From the NCBI GenBank assembly GCA_013151555.1, contig JAADIA010000036.1:1-21989 (forward strand): a stretch of DNA of 21,989 nt, given 5' to 3'. The stretch's first letter is position 1, and each line of letters opens with the position of its first letter. Origin of the DNA: Nitrospirota bacterium. Its GTDB lineage: Bacteria > NPL-UPA2 > JAADIA01. The translations under genes were made by a program, and so were the position numbers. The notes beneath the pieces are model-generated. The model was given only the letters and a program-made list of their open reading frames with translations. It made no database searches and had not been told where the DNA came from. Of the stretch, positions 7,003 to 13,708 are shown in pieces.

Positions 7003-8253
7003 ATGGTTAATTTAACTGCTATCGCCGGTGAATTGAAGAAGATGCAGGTAGAGAAGGAAACCCAGATAAGTGATCTGGTAGCTTTCCTTTTCCAGCAAGC
7101 TGTTGAGCAACGAGCCAGCGATATTTACTTAGAGCCTCTGGACGCGGTTATATCTATCCGGTACCGGATTGATGGGATGCTGCACGATGTGGCGGAACTT
7201 CCTCTGGAGCTACAGGAGAAACTGGTATCCCGGATTAAGGTCCTGGCCAATCTAATTGTTTATAGGAGAGATATTCCCCAGGATGGCCATATTACCAGAG
7301 GTTTCCGGGAAGATGGTGTTGACCTGAGAGTAACCACATTTCCTACCATTCACGGGGAGAAAGTACTCATTCGCATCTTTAATTCCAGCCAGGTTCTCTT
7401 TAACCTCGGAGAATTAGGTTTCTCTCCCGATACTGAAGAGGAACTGAGAAAGCTTATCTTCCGGCCTCAGGGGACAATACTTTTAACCGGACCGAGCAGC
7501 AGCGGGAAAACGACGACCATTTATGCAGCCCTGAAGGAGATCGCCAGGGAAAAGAGGGATATTGCCAATATAGTAACCATAGAAGACCCCGTGGAGTATA
7601 ATCTAAAGACGATAAGCCAGACTCAGGTTAACCTCAGTGCCGGCCTTACCTTTGCCCGAAGCTTGAGATCTATCCTCAGGCAGGACCCGGAAGTAATTAT
7701 GCTGGGAGAGATCAGGGATGTGGAGACAGCCGCTATTGCCATCCAGGCCGGATTGACCGGCCACTTAGTAATCAGCACTATTCATAGCGGAACCGCCACC
7801 GGAGTCTTTGCGCGATTAATCGCTATGGAGATAGAACCTTTTCTTATTGCTTCCTCGCTAAGCGGAGTCCTGGCCCAGAGGTTGGTCCGGGTTATCTGTC
7901 CGAAATGTAAAGAATCCTATCAACCGAGCCGGGCATTAATAGGGGCGCTTGGTTTAAAGAAGATATCTTCTCCTACTTTTTTTAAAGGCCGGGGCTGTCC
8001 GGAATGCTCCCGGACCGGCTATCGAGGGCGAATAGCCATTACTGAACTCCTAACCGTAAACGAAAAATTCAGAGAAGCTATCCTCGGGAAATCATCCACC
8101 ACGGCCCTGGACAAAGTAGCTGAGGAAATAGGGATGAGAAGCCTGAGGGAAGATGGCTTAAGAAAAGTAGAGCAGGGAATAACCACCCTTGAAGAACTTC
8201 AGCGAGTAATTGTTTCCGAGGAGGGTATGGATATTGAAGATAAACAAGAATAA
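7003..8253 (+). CDS. gspE: GspE/PilB-type secretion/pilus assembly ATPase, short form
   Basis: This 416-residue cytoplasmic hexameric ATPase powers pilin or pseudopilin polymerisation. Visible motifs are Walker A GPSSSGKTTT (163-172), Asp box TIEDPVEY (202-209), Walker B VIMLGE (231-236), His box TGHLVISTIHS (252-262) and a four-cysteine zinc site, CPKC (289-292) and CPEC (332-335). All catalytic features are intact. GspE/PilB proteins usually have 500 or more residues; here the N-terminal MshEN/N1 domain is absent and the protein begins almost directly with the N2 domain (ASDIYLEPLD at 38-47). AAGGGAG stands just upstream of ATG 7003, so the short start is well supported. PilT is unlikely because of the CxxC pair and TIEDPVEY context. 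The last 20 bases overlap the next pilin gene. Confidence 0.94.
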   Translation: MVNLTAIAGELKKMQVEKETQISDLVAFLFQQAVEQRASDIYLEPLDAVISIRYRIDGMLHDVAELPLELQEKLVSRIKVLANLIVYRRDIPQDGHITRGFREDGVDLRVTTFPTIHGEKVLIRIFNSSQVLFNLGELGFSPDTEEELRKLIFRPQGTILLTGPSSSGKTTTIYAALKEIAREKRDIANIVTIEDPVEYNLKTISQTQVNLSAGLTFARSLRSILRQDPEVIMLGEIRDVETAAIAIQAGLTGHLVISTIHSGTATGVFARLIAMEIEPFLIASSLSGVLAQRLVRVICPKCKESYQPSRALIGALGLKKISSPTFFKGRGCPECSRTGYRGRIAITELLTVNEKFREAILGKSSTTALDKVAEEIGMRSLREDGLRKVEQGITTLEELQRVIVSEEGMDIEDKQE

Positions 8254-8692
8254 AGGGTTTGCCTTAATAGAACTGCTGACCGCTTTAGCCATTACCGGCA
8301 TTGCCCTGGGAGCTCTCTTCTCTATCTTTTATTATGGGCTCCGACAGGTCAGGAGCATATATCATTTTTCCCTCGCTAATACTATCGCTCAGACGGAGAT
8401 AGAAACTGTCAGGAGCATCCCTTTTTCTCAGCTTAATAACGGGAAAGATGTTCCCTTTATAGGAGGGGCAAAAGGTCTGGAGGAGCTTAAAGATGCAGAA
8501 GGGATATTAAGCATCGAAGATTATCAAGGAAGGGTAGGGGAGATAAAAAAAGTTACTGTTTGGGTAAGATGGCGGGAAGTTAAAGGAAGCAAAAGAAAGG
8601 TTACCTTTACCACCTTAGTAGCTAACCGGGATTATTCGCTCCCCCGTGAAACAAAGGGGACTGTCCCAGATTTACGGAGCGATAGCTCGTAG
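8234..8692 (+). CDS. Prepilin-like protein, GspI/PilV type
   Basis: The predicted protein has 152 residues from TTG 8234. GAGGAGGG at 8218-8225, inside the ATPase gene, sits eight bases before this TTG and gives a classic short basic leader MKINKNKG cut before FALIELLTALA, with Glu at mature position 5. An in-frame ATG at 8210 would give a longer leader and has no such site. The N-terminal hydrophobic helix is followed by a GspI-like body (FSLANTIAQTEIETVRSIPF). Minor pseudopilins of this type prime pilus assembly in the inner membrane. The final residues after about SLPRE are encoded by a palindromic repeat (8656-8708), so the natural tail may have been extended by insertion. Confidence 0.85.
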   Translation: MKINKNKGFALIELLTALAITGIALGALFSIFYYGLRQVRSIYHFSLANTIAQTEIETVRSIPFSQLNNGKDVPFIGGAKGLEELKDAEGILSIEDYQGRVGEIKKVTVWVRWREVKGSKRKVTFTTLVANRDYSLPRETKGTVPDLRSDSS

Positions 8693-8708
8693 AATCGGGA
8701 CTGTCCCC
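8656..8708. repeat. REP-like imperfect palindrome overlapping the end of the pilin gene
   Basis: GGGACTGTCCC occurs twice, at 8657-8667 and 8697-8707, exactly 40 bases apart, each itself a near-palindrome. The stretch between folds on itself (GATT..TACG..AGC facing GCT..GTAGAATC), so the whole 53-base block is an imperfect palindrome. It covers the last codons and stop of the GspI-like gene. It looks like a mobile or dispersed REP-type element; a genome-wide count would settle this. The 109 bases to the next gene hold no gene I can support. Confidence 0.6.
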
Positions 8709-8817
8709 GGAGCACGGAGAGCAGCATAATGAAAACGCTTGGTTTAATGCCGGGTATCCCGTATTTCAATTTTAAAGAGGGTATGAAGCAAGCGGGTAAA
8801 TAGAGGTCTTCGGACAG

Positions 8818-9336
8818 ATGATAATAAAGAAAAACAACGGGATGACCCTGATAGAAGTTATTGTATATGTAGCTATCTTTACTTTCGTTATTGGTGCTAT
8901 CTATTCTATCTATTATAATTCAGCAAAGGTTGCTAAGGCCGGAAATAATTACCTCTATAATTTACGTTACACTGATTTGGCTATCTCTCTAATGCAAAGA
9001 GATATCAGAGAAGCTAAGGAGGTTATTCCCTCCAGAGGGAACTTTGTCACCGGAAAAGATACCCTTATTTTAAAGAAAGGAACAAAGAGAAGCTATCTTG
9101 TCTATCACTTTGATAAAGAAAAAGAAGAATTGGAAAGGTCCGTCATCTCCGCAGAAGGGACCTCTTCCGAGCGAGCTATAGGGGCTGATCTCCAGGGAGT
9201 CAAGTTCAGCTATGACCGGCAACCCCTCTCCGATTCCCACTTGATCACGGTAGAGTTGATTCTAAAGAAAGGAGCCCTGAAGAAAAGGATAGTGACCTCT
9301 TTTCCTTTCTCAGTTGCTTTGCGAAGCAAACGGTGA
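8818..9336 (+). CDS. Prepilin-like protein, GspJ type
   Basis: This 172-residue protein has a leader MIIKKNNG that fits prepilin peptidase cleavage before MTLIEVIVYVAIF, with Glu at mature position 5, then a hydrophobic helix to about residue 30. The body DLAISLMQRDIREAKEVIPS and the beta-rich remainder ending in VALRSKR are like GspJ/PulJ minor pseudopilins, which sit at the pilus tip with GspI and GspK. The Shine-Dalgarno is poor (GAGG 11 bases upstream of ATG 8818). Gene order I-J-K after the ATPase matches type II secretion. J versus generic minor pilin is uncertain. Confidence 0.82.
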   Translation: MIIKKNNGMTLIEVIVYVAIFTFVIGAIYSIYYNSAKVAKAGNNYLYNLRYTDLAISLMQRDIREAKEVIPSRGNFVTGKDTLILKKGTKRSYLVYHFDKEKEELERSVISAEGTSSERAIGADLQGVKFSYDRQPLSDSHLITVELILKKGALKKRIVTSFPFSVALRSKR

Positions 9337-9340
9337 TATA

Positions 9341-9760
9341 GTGAAGAAATTCTTGAAGACTGGACAGGGAAGTGCGCTTATTACAGCGCTAATATTTATA
9401 ACTATCCTGGGAGTGTTGGCAAGCGCTTTTCTTTACAATATTCTGGCAACCAATTCTTCTTTTAAGAGAACCTCTAATTTGCAGGTAGCTTTCAACTTAG
9501 CTGAAGCCGGAATAGATAAAGCCATAGCCGAACTGAGCCGTTCTTCATCTACTTATTCGGGTGAAGAAGATACTCCCCTGGGCGAGGGAACCTTCAGCGT
9601 ATCTGTATTAACATCAGAGAAAGAAGCCGGGGAGATGTTGATCATCTCTACCGGATATGTTCCTCATTCTCCTGGACCTAAGGCAAAGAGGACGGTGAAG
9701 GCAACCGTCCGGCGCCAGGATAGTTCTTTAGTAATTACTTCCTGGCGGGAGGTTAGATAG
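9341..9760 (+). CDS. PilX/GspK-like minor pilin
   Basis: From GTG 9341 the product has 139 residues, beginning (V)KKFLKTGQG, then SALITALIFITILGVLASAF. This is a prepilin-like leader and helix but with Thr instead of Glu at mature position 5, a known trait of GspK. The following NLQVAFNLAEAGIDKAIAEL matches the N-terminal region of PilX/GspK proteins. A longer in-frame start (9314) would lie inside the previous gene. The GTG is four bases after the previous stop, so coupling is likely. At 139 residues it is much shorter than true GspK (about 300), so PilX-like is the safer name. It is the last gene of the assembly cluster. Confidence 0.78.
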   Translation: MKKFLKTGQGSALITALIFITILGVLASAFLYNILATNSSFKRTSNLQVAFNLAEAGIDKAIAELSRSSSTYSGEEDTPLGEGTFSVSVLTSEKEAGEMLIISTGYVPHSPGPKAKRTVKATVRRQDSSLVITSWREVR

Positions 9761-9841
9761 AAGGGAGATTTTAATACCGATACAGCCGGAAATATCAAAG
9801 TGAACGAAAGTATAAATAAGTTGCCGAAAGGGAGAAAAAAT

Positions 9842-10237
9842 ATGGAACTGCGGGATGATGATGTCTGCTTCGTTTGTGGGAAGAAGAATGTAAGAGGGCT
9901 TAAGCTCGATTTTTCCCTCGATAAAGAAAAGAAGACTATGGAGGCCGTCTTTATCCCTGAGGAATGGCAACAGGGTTATGCGGACATTATTCATGGGGGG
10001 ATAATCGCTACTCTTCTGGACGAGGTTATGGGGAAGTTAGCCTTCGAACTGGGGATAAATGCGGTTACGGCAGAACTCTCAGTGCGCTTCAAAAAACCGG
10101 TAGGCCGGAAAGATAAGCTTTTCATAAAGGGGCATTTTATCGAAGAGACCTCCCGGATTATTTATGCTAAAGCCAAGGCCGGGTTCGAAGACGGTTCCCT
10201 GGCCGCTGAGGCGAGCAGCAAACTCATCGTTGTGTAG
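9842..10237 (+). CDS. PaaI-family hotdog thioesterase
   Basis: This 131-residue protein has the N-terminal DVCFVCGKKNVRGLKLDF motif (residues 7-24) followed by the hotdog signature HGGIIATLLDEVMG at 51-64, with the usual catalytic Asp/Glu (D60/E61), and VRFKKPV. PaaI-type enzymes hydrolyse acyl- or aryl-CoA thioesters in the cytoplasm; the substrate here is unknown. ATG 9842 is chosen because AGGGAG at 9829-9834 lies seven bases before it; an upstream GTG (9800) lacks a site and adds no conserved sequence. It lies 81 bases after the pilin cluster and just before a repeat block, so it may be the end of that transcript, but a functional tie is not evident. Confidence 0.9.
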   Translation: MELRDDDVCFVCGKKNVRGLKLDFSLDKEKKTMEAVFIPEEWQQGYADIIHGGIIATLLDEVMGKLAFELGINAVTAELSVRFKKPVGRKDKLFIKGHFIEETSRIIYAKAKAGFEDGSLAAEASSKLIVV

Positions 10238-10257
10238 ATAAAGGTATTGTCAAATTC

Positions 10258-10440
10258 AACTACGGAAAGATAGAAATACAAATTAACTACGGAAACTCAG
10301 GAATTTAAAAACTTAATTTAATTTTTTCATTTTAAATTCATTTTTCCGTGTCTCCGTTCTTCCGTGCCTCTGTGGTTTTCTTTTTTAACCGCGGAAATAC
10401 AGAAATACAAATTCACCACGGAAACTCGGAAACTTAGAAA
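10258..10440 (+). repeat. Dispersed CCACGGAAA-type repeat block, copy A
   Basis: The gap of about 215 bases between the thioesterase and the next gene is filled by this block. A degenerate unit (10258-10384), which ends with CTCCGTTCTTCCGTGCCTC, is followed by the start of a second unit at 10385. Bases 10385-10431 are an exact inverted copy of 21943-21989, and the AATTTAAAAACTTAATTTA and CCGTGCCTCTGTGGTTTTC parts also recur there. The block is a partial self-palindrome (ACCACGGAAA facing TTTCCGTG..GTGGT). It is non-coding. Confidence 0.85.
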
Positions 10441-10452
10441 TAAGGAGGTTAT

Positions 10453-10704
10453 ATGGAAACAGTATTGATTTATACTTTTCAAAATGTAATTGAAGAGTCG
10501 AGAATTAGAACAGCTTTAGAGGAAGAAGGCGTAGAGGTCCTGGTCCGTTCTTTTGAGGATTCAGCTTATGATGGTATTTATACTCTGCAGAAAGGAAGAG
10601 GCGAAATGAGAGTATTTGAGAAAGATGTCGAAAAAGCCAAAAGGATTATCGAGGAGTGCTGTAAGCAGACCGATATCGATGAGGAAAGGGAGGAAACGAA
10701 ATGA
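10453..10704 (+). CDS. DUF2007-like small protein
   Basis: This 83-residue soluble protein starts METVLIYTFQNVIEESRIRT, has EEGVEVLVRSFEDSAYDGIYTLQ in the middle, and ends in a helix (VFEKDVEKAKRIIEECC) and an acidic tail. This matches the pattern of the small DUF2007 domain (putative signal-transducing, ferredoxin-like fold), which tells little about function. AAGGAGG at 10442-10448 precedes ATG 10453, directly after the repeat block. Its stop overlaps the next gene's start as ATGA, so the two are translated together. Confidence 0.8.
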   Translation: METVLIYTFQNVIEESRIRTALEEEGVEVLVRSFEDSAYDGIYTLQKGRGEMRVFEKDVEKAKRIIEECCKQTDIDEEREETK

Positions 10705-11351
10705 TAGACCTGCACAGCCATTCTCTGCTCAGCGATGGAAATTTAATCCCTTCCGAATTGGCTCGACGGGCAGAGTCTAAAGGGTATAAAGTTTTAGCCA
10801 TTACCGATCATGCCGATATGTCCAATATTGCAGTTATCGTGCCCCAGCTGGTAAGAACTTGTGAGGATCTTAATAGAAGTCTAAAGACAAAAATTATTCC
10901 CGGCATAGAGTTAAGTTATGTCCCTCTTGTTCTTCTTGCTGAGATGGCTAAAGAGGGAAGAGCTCTGGGAGCAAGGTTGATTTTAGTTCACGGAGAGACG
11001 ATTGTAGAACCGAGTATTCCCGGCACTAATAGCAGAGCCCTGGAAATTGACATAGATATCTTAGCTCATCCCGGTTTGCTCAGCCTGGAAGAAGCCAAGA
11101 TGGCTGCGGATAGAGGCATCTTTCTGGAAATCTCTTCTCGAAAAGGGCACTGTTTAACCAATGGTCATGTAGCCAAGATGGCCAGGAAAGCAGGGGCGAA
11201 ATTAACCTTTGGGACGGACACTCACGAGCCTGCAAATTTAGTAACCTTAGAAGAGGCGAGAAGAATTGCCCAGGGGGCGGGCCTGGATGAGGAAGAGATA
11301 GATACCCTCTTTGAAAATGCCCGCTACCTGGTGGAAAAAGTAGCCGGTTAG
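10701..11351 (+). CDS. PHP-domain metal-dependent hydrolase
   Basis: This 216-residue cytoplasmic enzyme of the polymerase-and-histidinol-phosphatase fold has its metal ligands in order: DLHSH (H5, H7) with D12, ITDHAD (D36, H37), GIE (E70), LVHGE (H97), LAHPG (H123) and GTDTH (D183, H185). Related proteins are phosphoesterases (YcdX type, histidinol phosphatase, nucleoside 3',5' phosphoesterase); substrate cannot be fixed here. It is too short to be a PolX polymerase and has only the PHP part. The ATG overlaps the DUF2007 stop by four bases, suggesting a two-gene unit. Confidence 0.92.
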   Translation: MIDLHSHSLLSDGNLIPSELARRAESKGYKVLAITDHADMSNIAVIVPQLVRTCEDLNRSLKTKIIPGIELSYVPLVLLAEMAKEGRALGARLILVHGETIVEPSIPGTNSRALEIDIDILAHPGLLSLEEAKMAADRGIFLEISSRKGHCLTNGHVAKMARKAGAKLTFGTDTHEPANLVTLEEARRIAQGAGLDEEEIDTLFENARYLVEKVAG

Positions 11352-11390
11352 CTTCTCCCGGTTGAAGCCATTCCTTGCGTGAATAATAAT

Positions 11391-11422
11391 CATTTAAACC
11401 AGAGAAGAGGAGAGTTTAAATG
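11391..11422 (+). promoter_or_regulatory. Hairpin occluding the glutaredoxin start codon
   Basis: CATTTAAAC (11391-11399) and GTTTAAATG (11414-11422) are perfect inverted copies. The right arm ends with the start codon ATG 11420-11422, and the 14-base loop CAGAGAAGAGGAGA contains the Shine-Dalgarno. The stem has 9 bp, mostly A-U, so it should open easily, as in RNA-thermometer-like or co-translational control. The structure is plainly in the sequence; a regulatory role is inference. Confidence 0.55.
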
Positions 11423-11659
11423 GATAAACCTGTGAAGATCTATAGTACGCCAACCTGTCCCTATTGTCTGCGGGCAAAGGCTTATCTAAAGGAAAAGAAC
11501 GTTTCCTTTGAAGATATCGATGTCTCGACAAACCAGGAAGCCGCTGATGAGATGATTAAGATTTCCGGACAGATGGGAGTGCCGGTGATTGTAGTAGGGG
11601 ATGTGATAATGGTTGGTTTTGATAAAAACAAACTGGAAGAACTGCTGGCAGGAGCTTGA
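11420..11659 (+). CDS. Glutaredoxin (NrdH/Grx-like) with CPYC active site
   Basis: This 79-residue thioredoxin-fold oxidoreductase has the redox motif CPYC at 13-16 preceded by IYSTPT, the cis-proline segment GVPVIVV, and GFDKNKLEELL at the end. It would reduce disulfides or mixed glutathione/thiol adducts in the cytoplasm, or serve ribonucleotide reductase as NrdH does. GAGGAG lies upstream inside a hairpin loop. The stop TGA overlaps a possible TTG start of the endonuclease III gene. Pairing with a DNA-repair gene is adjacency only. Confidence 0.93.
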   Translation: MDKPVKIYSTPTCPYCLRAKAYLKEKNVSFEDIDVSTNQEAADEMIKISGQMGVPVIVVGDVIMVGFDKNKLEELLAGA

Positions 11660-11670
11660 GAACGACTTTG

Positions 11671-12345
11671 ATGACAACAAAGAAGATGCAAAAAATCATC
11701 TCTCTTCTGGAAAAAGAATATGGAATTCCCCGGTTCGACGGTTATCACAACCCTCTCGATGAGCTAATCCTTACCATTCTTTCCCAGAATACCTCCTGGC
11801 AGAACTGCAGCCGGGCCTTCGACAGCCTGAAGAGAAGTTTTAAAGATTGGAAGCAGGTTGCTTCGGCCGATACCGGAAAGATTGCTCAGGCTATCAAAAC
11901 GGGCGGGCTCTCCCGGATAAAGGCGGAAAGAATTAAGAATATACTTAAAGTGATTTATGAAGAAAGAGGCTCTTACTGCTTGGAATTCCTGAAGAAAGAT
12001 AAGCTCAAAGAAGCCCATAAGTTCCTTATTTCCCTTAAAGGAGTCGGCCCGAAGACGGCGGCCTGTGTTCTTCTCTTTTCCTGCCGCAAACCTATCCTGC
12101 CTGTAGATACTCATATTCTGAGAATTTCTAAAAGATTGGAGTTAATTCCCAAGGATACGGACTTAGCCAAAGCCCATGAACTTCTGGGAAGACTAGTCCC
12201 TGATGACAAAGAAAATATCCTTACCTTCCACGTGGATATGATTGAACATGGAAGAATGATTTGCAAGTCCCGGAAAACCCGATGCCGGAACTGTATTTTC
12301 AAATTACTCTGTCCTTATGGACATTCTCAAAAATTAAGCAAGTAG
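11671..12345 (+). CDS. nth: Endonuclease III-family DNA glycosylase/AP lyase
   Basis: This 224-residue base-excision-repair enzyme removes oxidised pyrimidines and cuts at abasic sites. Numbered from ATG 11671, the helix-hairpin-helix LKGVGPKTA is at 122-130 with catalytic K128, the catalytic Asp is in LPVDTH (D146), and the 4Fe-4S ligands are C198-X6-C205-X2-C208-X5-C214, a perfect match to the family. Start choice is open: TTG 11656 overlaps the glutaredoxin stop (TTGA) but has GGAG only one base away, while ATG 11671 and ATG 11686 lack strong sites; alignment logic favours 11671 or 11686. The next gene also encodes a DNA glycosylase, so this is a small base-excision-repair unit. Some relatives are annotated MutY- or HP0602-like. 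Confidence 0.92.
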   Translation: MTTKKMQKIISLLEKEYGIPRFDGYHNPLDELILTILSQNTSWQNCSRAFDSLKRSFKDWKQVASADTGKIAQAIKTGGLSRIKAERIKNILKVIYEERGSYCLEFLKKDKLKEAHKFLISLKGVGPKTAACVLLFSCRKPILPVDTHILRISKRLELIPKDTDLAKAHELLGRLVPDDKENILTFHVDMIEHGRMICKSRKTRCRNCIFKLLCPYGHSQKLSK

Positions 12346-12351
12346 GAAATC

Positions 12352-12939
12352 ATGAAAACACTTCCCCGGGAATTTTACGAACGCGATACTATCGATGTGG
12401 CTCATAAGTTATTAGGGAAAGTTCTGGTCCACGATAGTAAAGAAGGACCGACGGCAGGAAAAATCGTCGAAGTAGAAGCTTATTTAGGAGAAAATGACCC
12501 TGCCAGTCATGCTTCCCGGGGAATAACGCCCCGCAATAAAATAATGTTTGGTCAACCCGGCCTTGCTTATGTTTACTTCGTTTATGGCAATCACTTCCTC
12601 TTTAATGCCGTTACCGAACAAGAGGGAAAAGCCGGAGCTGTCTTGATAAGAGCCCTGGAACCTCTTCAAGGGATCGAGTTAATGTGGGAAAGAAGAAAGT
12701 GCCGGGATAAGAAGATGCTCACTAACGGCCCCGGTAAACTTGCTCAGGCCCTGGGTATTACCAAAAAACAAAACGGTTCGGATTTGACCGGAGGCACTCT
12801 TAGAATTCTTAACGGAAGAGAAGAAAAGTTTAAAATTGTTTCCGCCCCTCGTATTGGAATTAAAAAGGGGAGCGAAGATTTATTGAGGTTTTATATCGCT
12901 GATAATGAGTTCGTCTCCAAGGTTAAGGAACAAAGATAA
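12352..12939 (+). CDS. mpg: 3-methyladenine DNA glycosylase, AAG/Mpg type
   Basis: This 195-residue protein has the family core VEVEAYLG with catalytic E42, DPASHASRGITPRNKIMFG (49-67), YVYFVYGNH (73-81) and NGPGKLAQALGI. It is a monofunctional glycosylase that excises alkylated purines and hypoxanthine from DNA. Length is normal. It begins six bases after the endonuclease III stop, so the two repair enzymes are co-expressed: glycosylase product (abasic site) can be processed by the AP-lyase activity of its neighbour. No terminator is visible after it. Confidence 0.95.
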   Translation: MKTLPREFYERDTIDVAHKLLGKVLVHDSKEGPTAGKIVEVEAYLGENDPASHASRGITPRNKIMFGQPGLAYVYFVYGNHFLFNAVTEQEGKAGAVLIRALEPLQGIELMWERRKCRDKKMLTNGPGKLAQALGITKKQNGSDLTGGTLRILNGREEKFKIVSAPRIGIKKGSEDLLRFYIADNEFVSKVKEQR

Positions 12940-12957
12940 TAGGGCGAGGCTCATCAA

Positions 12958-13065
12958 ATGTGGACGGTTGTTATCATCCTCGTTAAAAAATATGCTCAAA
13001 TTCGGCTTCTAAGACACTTTTTAAATGAAATCCATGTTAAACCATTCATGAAAAGGGCCGTTTGA
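12958..13065 (+). CDS. Possible 35-residue small protein ahead of the XRE regulator
   Basis: The open frame begins MWTVVIILVKKYAQIR and ends PFMKRAV, stopping one base before the next ATG (TGAAATG). GGGCGAGG at 12942-12949 gives a plausible Shine-Dalgarno eight bases before. The product is hydrophobic at its start and basic, so it could be a membrane peptide, a leader peptide coupled to the regulator, or a worn-down toxin of a toxin-antitoxin pair. I recognise no family. It could also be chance. Confidence 0.3.
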   Translation: MWTVVIILVKKYAQIRLLRHFLNEIHVKPFMKRAV

Positions 13066-13066
13066 A

Positions 13067-13318
13067 ATGGATAAGATAAGTGAACAGACCGGGATGGATA
13101 TCAAAACCCGCAGGCAAATAATTGGAGTTAGCCAAAGAGTTTTAGCGGAAGAAGCAGAAGTCTCTTATAGGACCGTCCTCAGGTTTGAAAAAGGTGGGCA
13201 TATAAGAGAGAAAAAGTTTGAAAAGGTTATAAGAGCATTGGAAAGATTGGAGCAGTCGGGTCGAAAACCCGGTCTTTGGTGGTTAAGTCATAAAGAAATT
13301 GGGCAAGGGGGAAAATGA
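13067..13318 (+). CDS. Small XRE-type helix-turn-helix regulator
   Basis: This 83-residue protein has a Cro/cI-like HTH: KTRRQIIGVSQRVLAEEA then EVSYRTVLRFEKG, roughly residues 13-43, followed by a helix with EKVIRALERLEQSG and a tryptophan-bearing tail. It probably binds DNA as a dimer and may act as an antitoxin or a local repressor. ATG 13067 has AAAAGGG ten bases upstream; M10 (13094) is an alternative but would trim the first helix. No adjacent full toxin gene is seen, only the short frame just upstream. Confidence 0.82.
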   Translation: MDKISEQTGMDIKTRRQIIGVSQRVLAEEAEVSYRTVLRFEKGGHIREKKFEKVIRALERLEQSGRKPGLWWLSHKEIGQGGK

Positions 13319-13533
13319 ATATTTTCCGGGAGTGGAAATCTTGATAAGGAGAAATGGCCTCTCATTTCCCGGTAACTGTCAGTTCAGATAATATATCTTA
13401 TGTAAACTTCCTTAGAGCGCAAAATAGCCTATTTCCTAATGCGTAAGATTTGTTCTGCAATATACTTAGATATGCTCTTCTCATGGTTTGCCTTAACTTC
13501 TAAAGCTTAAATAAAGAGGTCATGTTCATCTTA

Positions 13534-13566
13534 TATCCTGTTTATCCCGTTCATCCCGTCAAAAAG
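13534..13566 (+). repeat. Dispersed ATCCTGTTTATCCTGTC-type repeat, degenerate copy
   Basis: The stretch reads as repeated ATCC(T/C)GTT units (TATCCTGTTTATCCCG then TTCATCCCGTCAAAAAG) and matches the pair of copies at 18812-18840 and 18928-18956. These short-period elements occur in intergenic DNA only here. Function is unknown. Confidence 0.65.
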
Positions 13567-13621
13567 AATTCAAGTTTTCATTTCTTCCCGGAGAGCGCCG
13601 GAAAGATTTTAAAAGGGACTT

Positions 13622-13657
13622 AAAAAAAGGGGGCATATCCATTTAAGGATTGCCCCC
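13622..13657 (-). terminator. Rho-independent terminator of the lysine-rich small gene
   Basis: Read on the minus strand, GGGGGCA pairs with TGCCCCC (13651-13657 with 13629-13635), with an inner ATCC/GGAT pair and a six-base loop, followed by a run of seven T (13628 to 13622). It lies about 50 bases after the stop at 13709. Confidence 0.88.
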
Positions 13658-13708
13658 GGATAATAATCTTCGCAGCATCAAAAAGCAATATCTCTTTTAT
13701 CTATCCAG

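Larger units (their letters stand above)
13319..13708. other. Non-coding intergenic region with repeat and terminator
   Basis: The 390 bases between the XRE gene and the convergent small basic gene hold no reading frame I can support. They contain weak inverted sequence near 13326-13372, a dispersed repeat (13534-13566) and the minus-strand terminator (13622-13657). The middle, about 13380-13530, shows nothing I recognise. Confidence 0.6.

Noticed and set aside
7003-8253. ATPase as PilT (retraction)
   Set aside because: The CPKC/CPEC zinc pair and the gene order with GspF and pilins fit GspE/PilB; PilT lacks this zinc motif.
8729-8803. A 24-codon frame beginning MKTLGLMPGIPYFNF between two pilin genes
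   Set aside because: The ribosome site is poor, the frame is very short and I see no domain; it may be chance or a leftover.
11351-11368. GCTTC/GAAGC stem-loop after the PHP gene as a terminator
   Set aside because: Only five pairs and no T-run follow; too weak to call.
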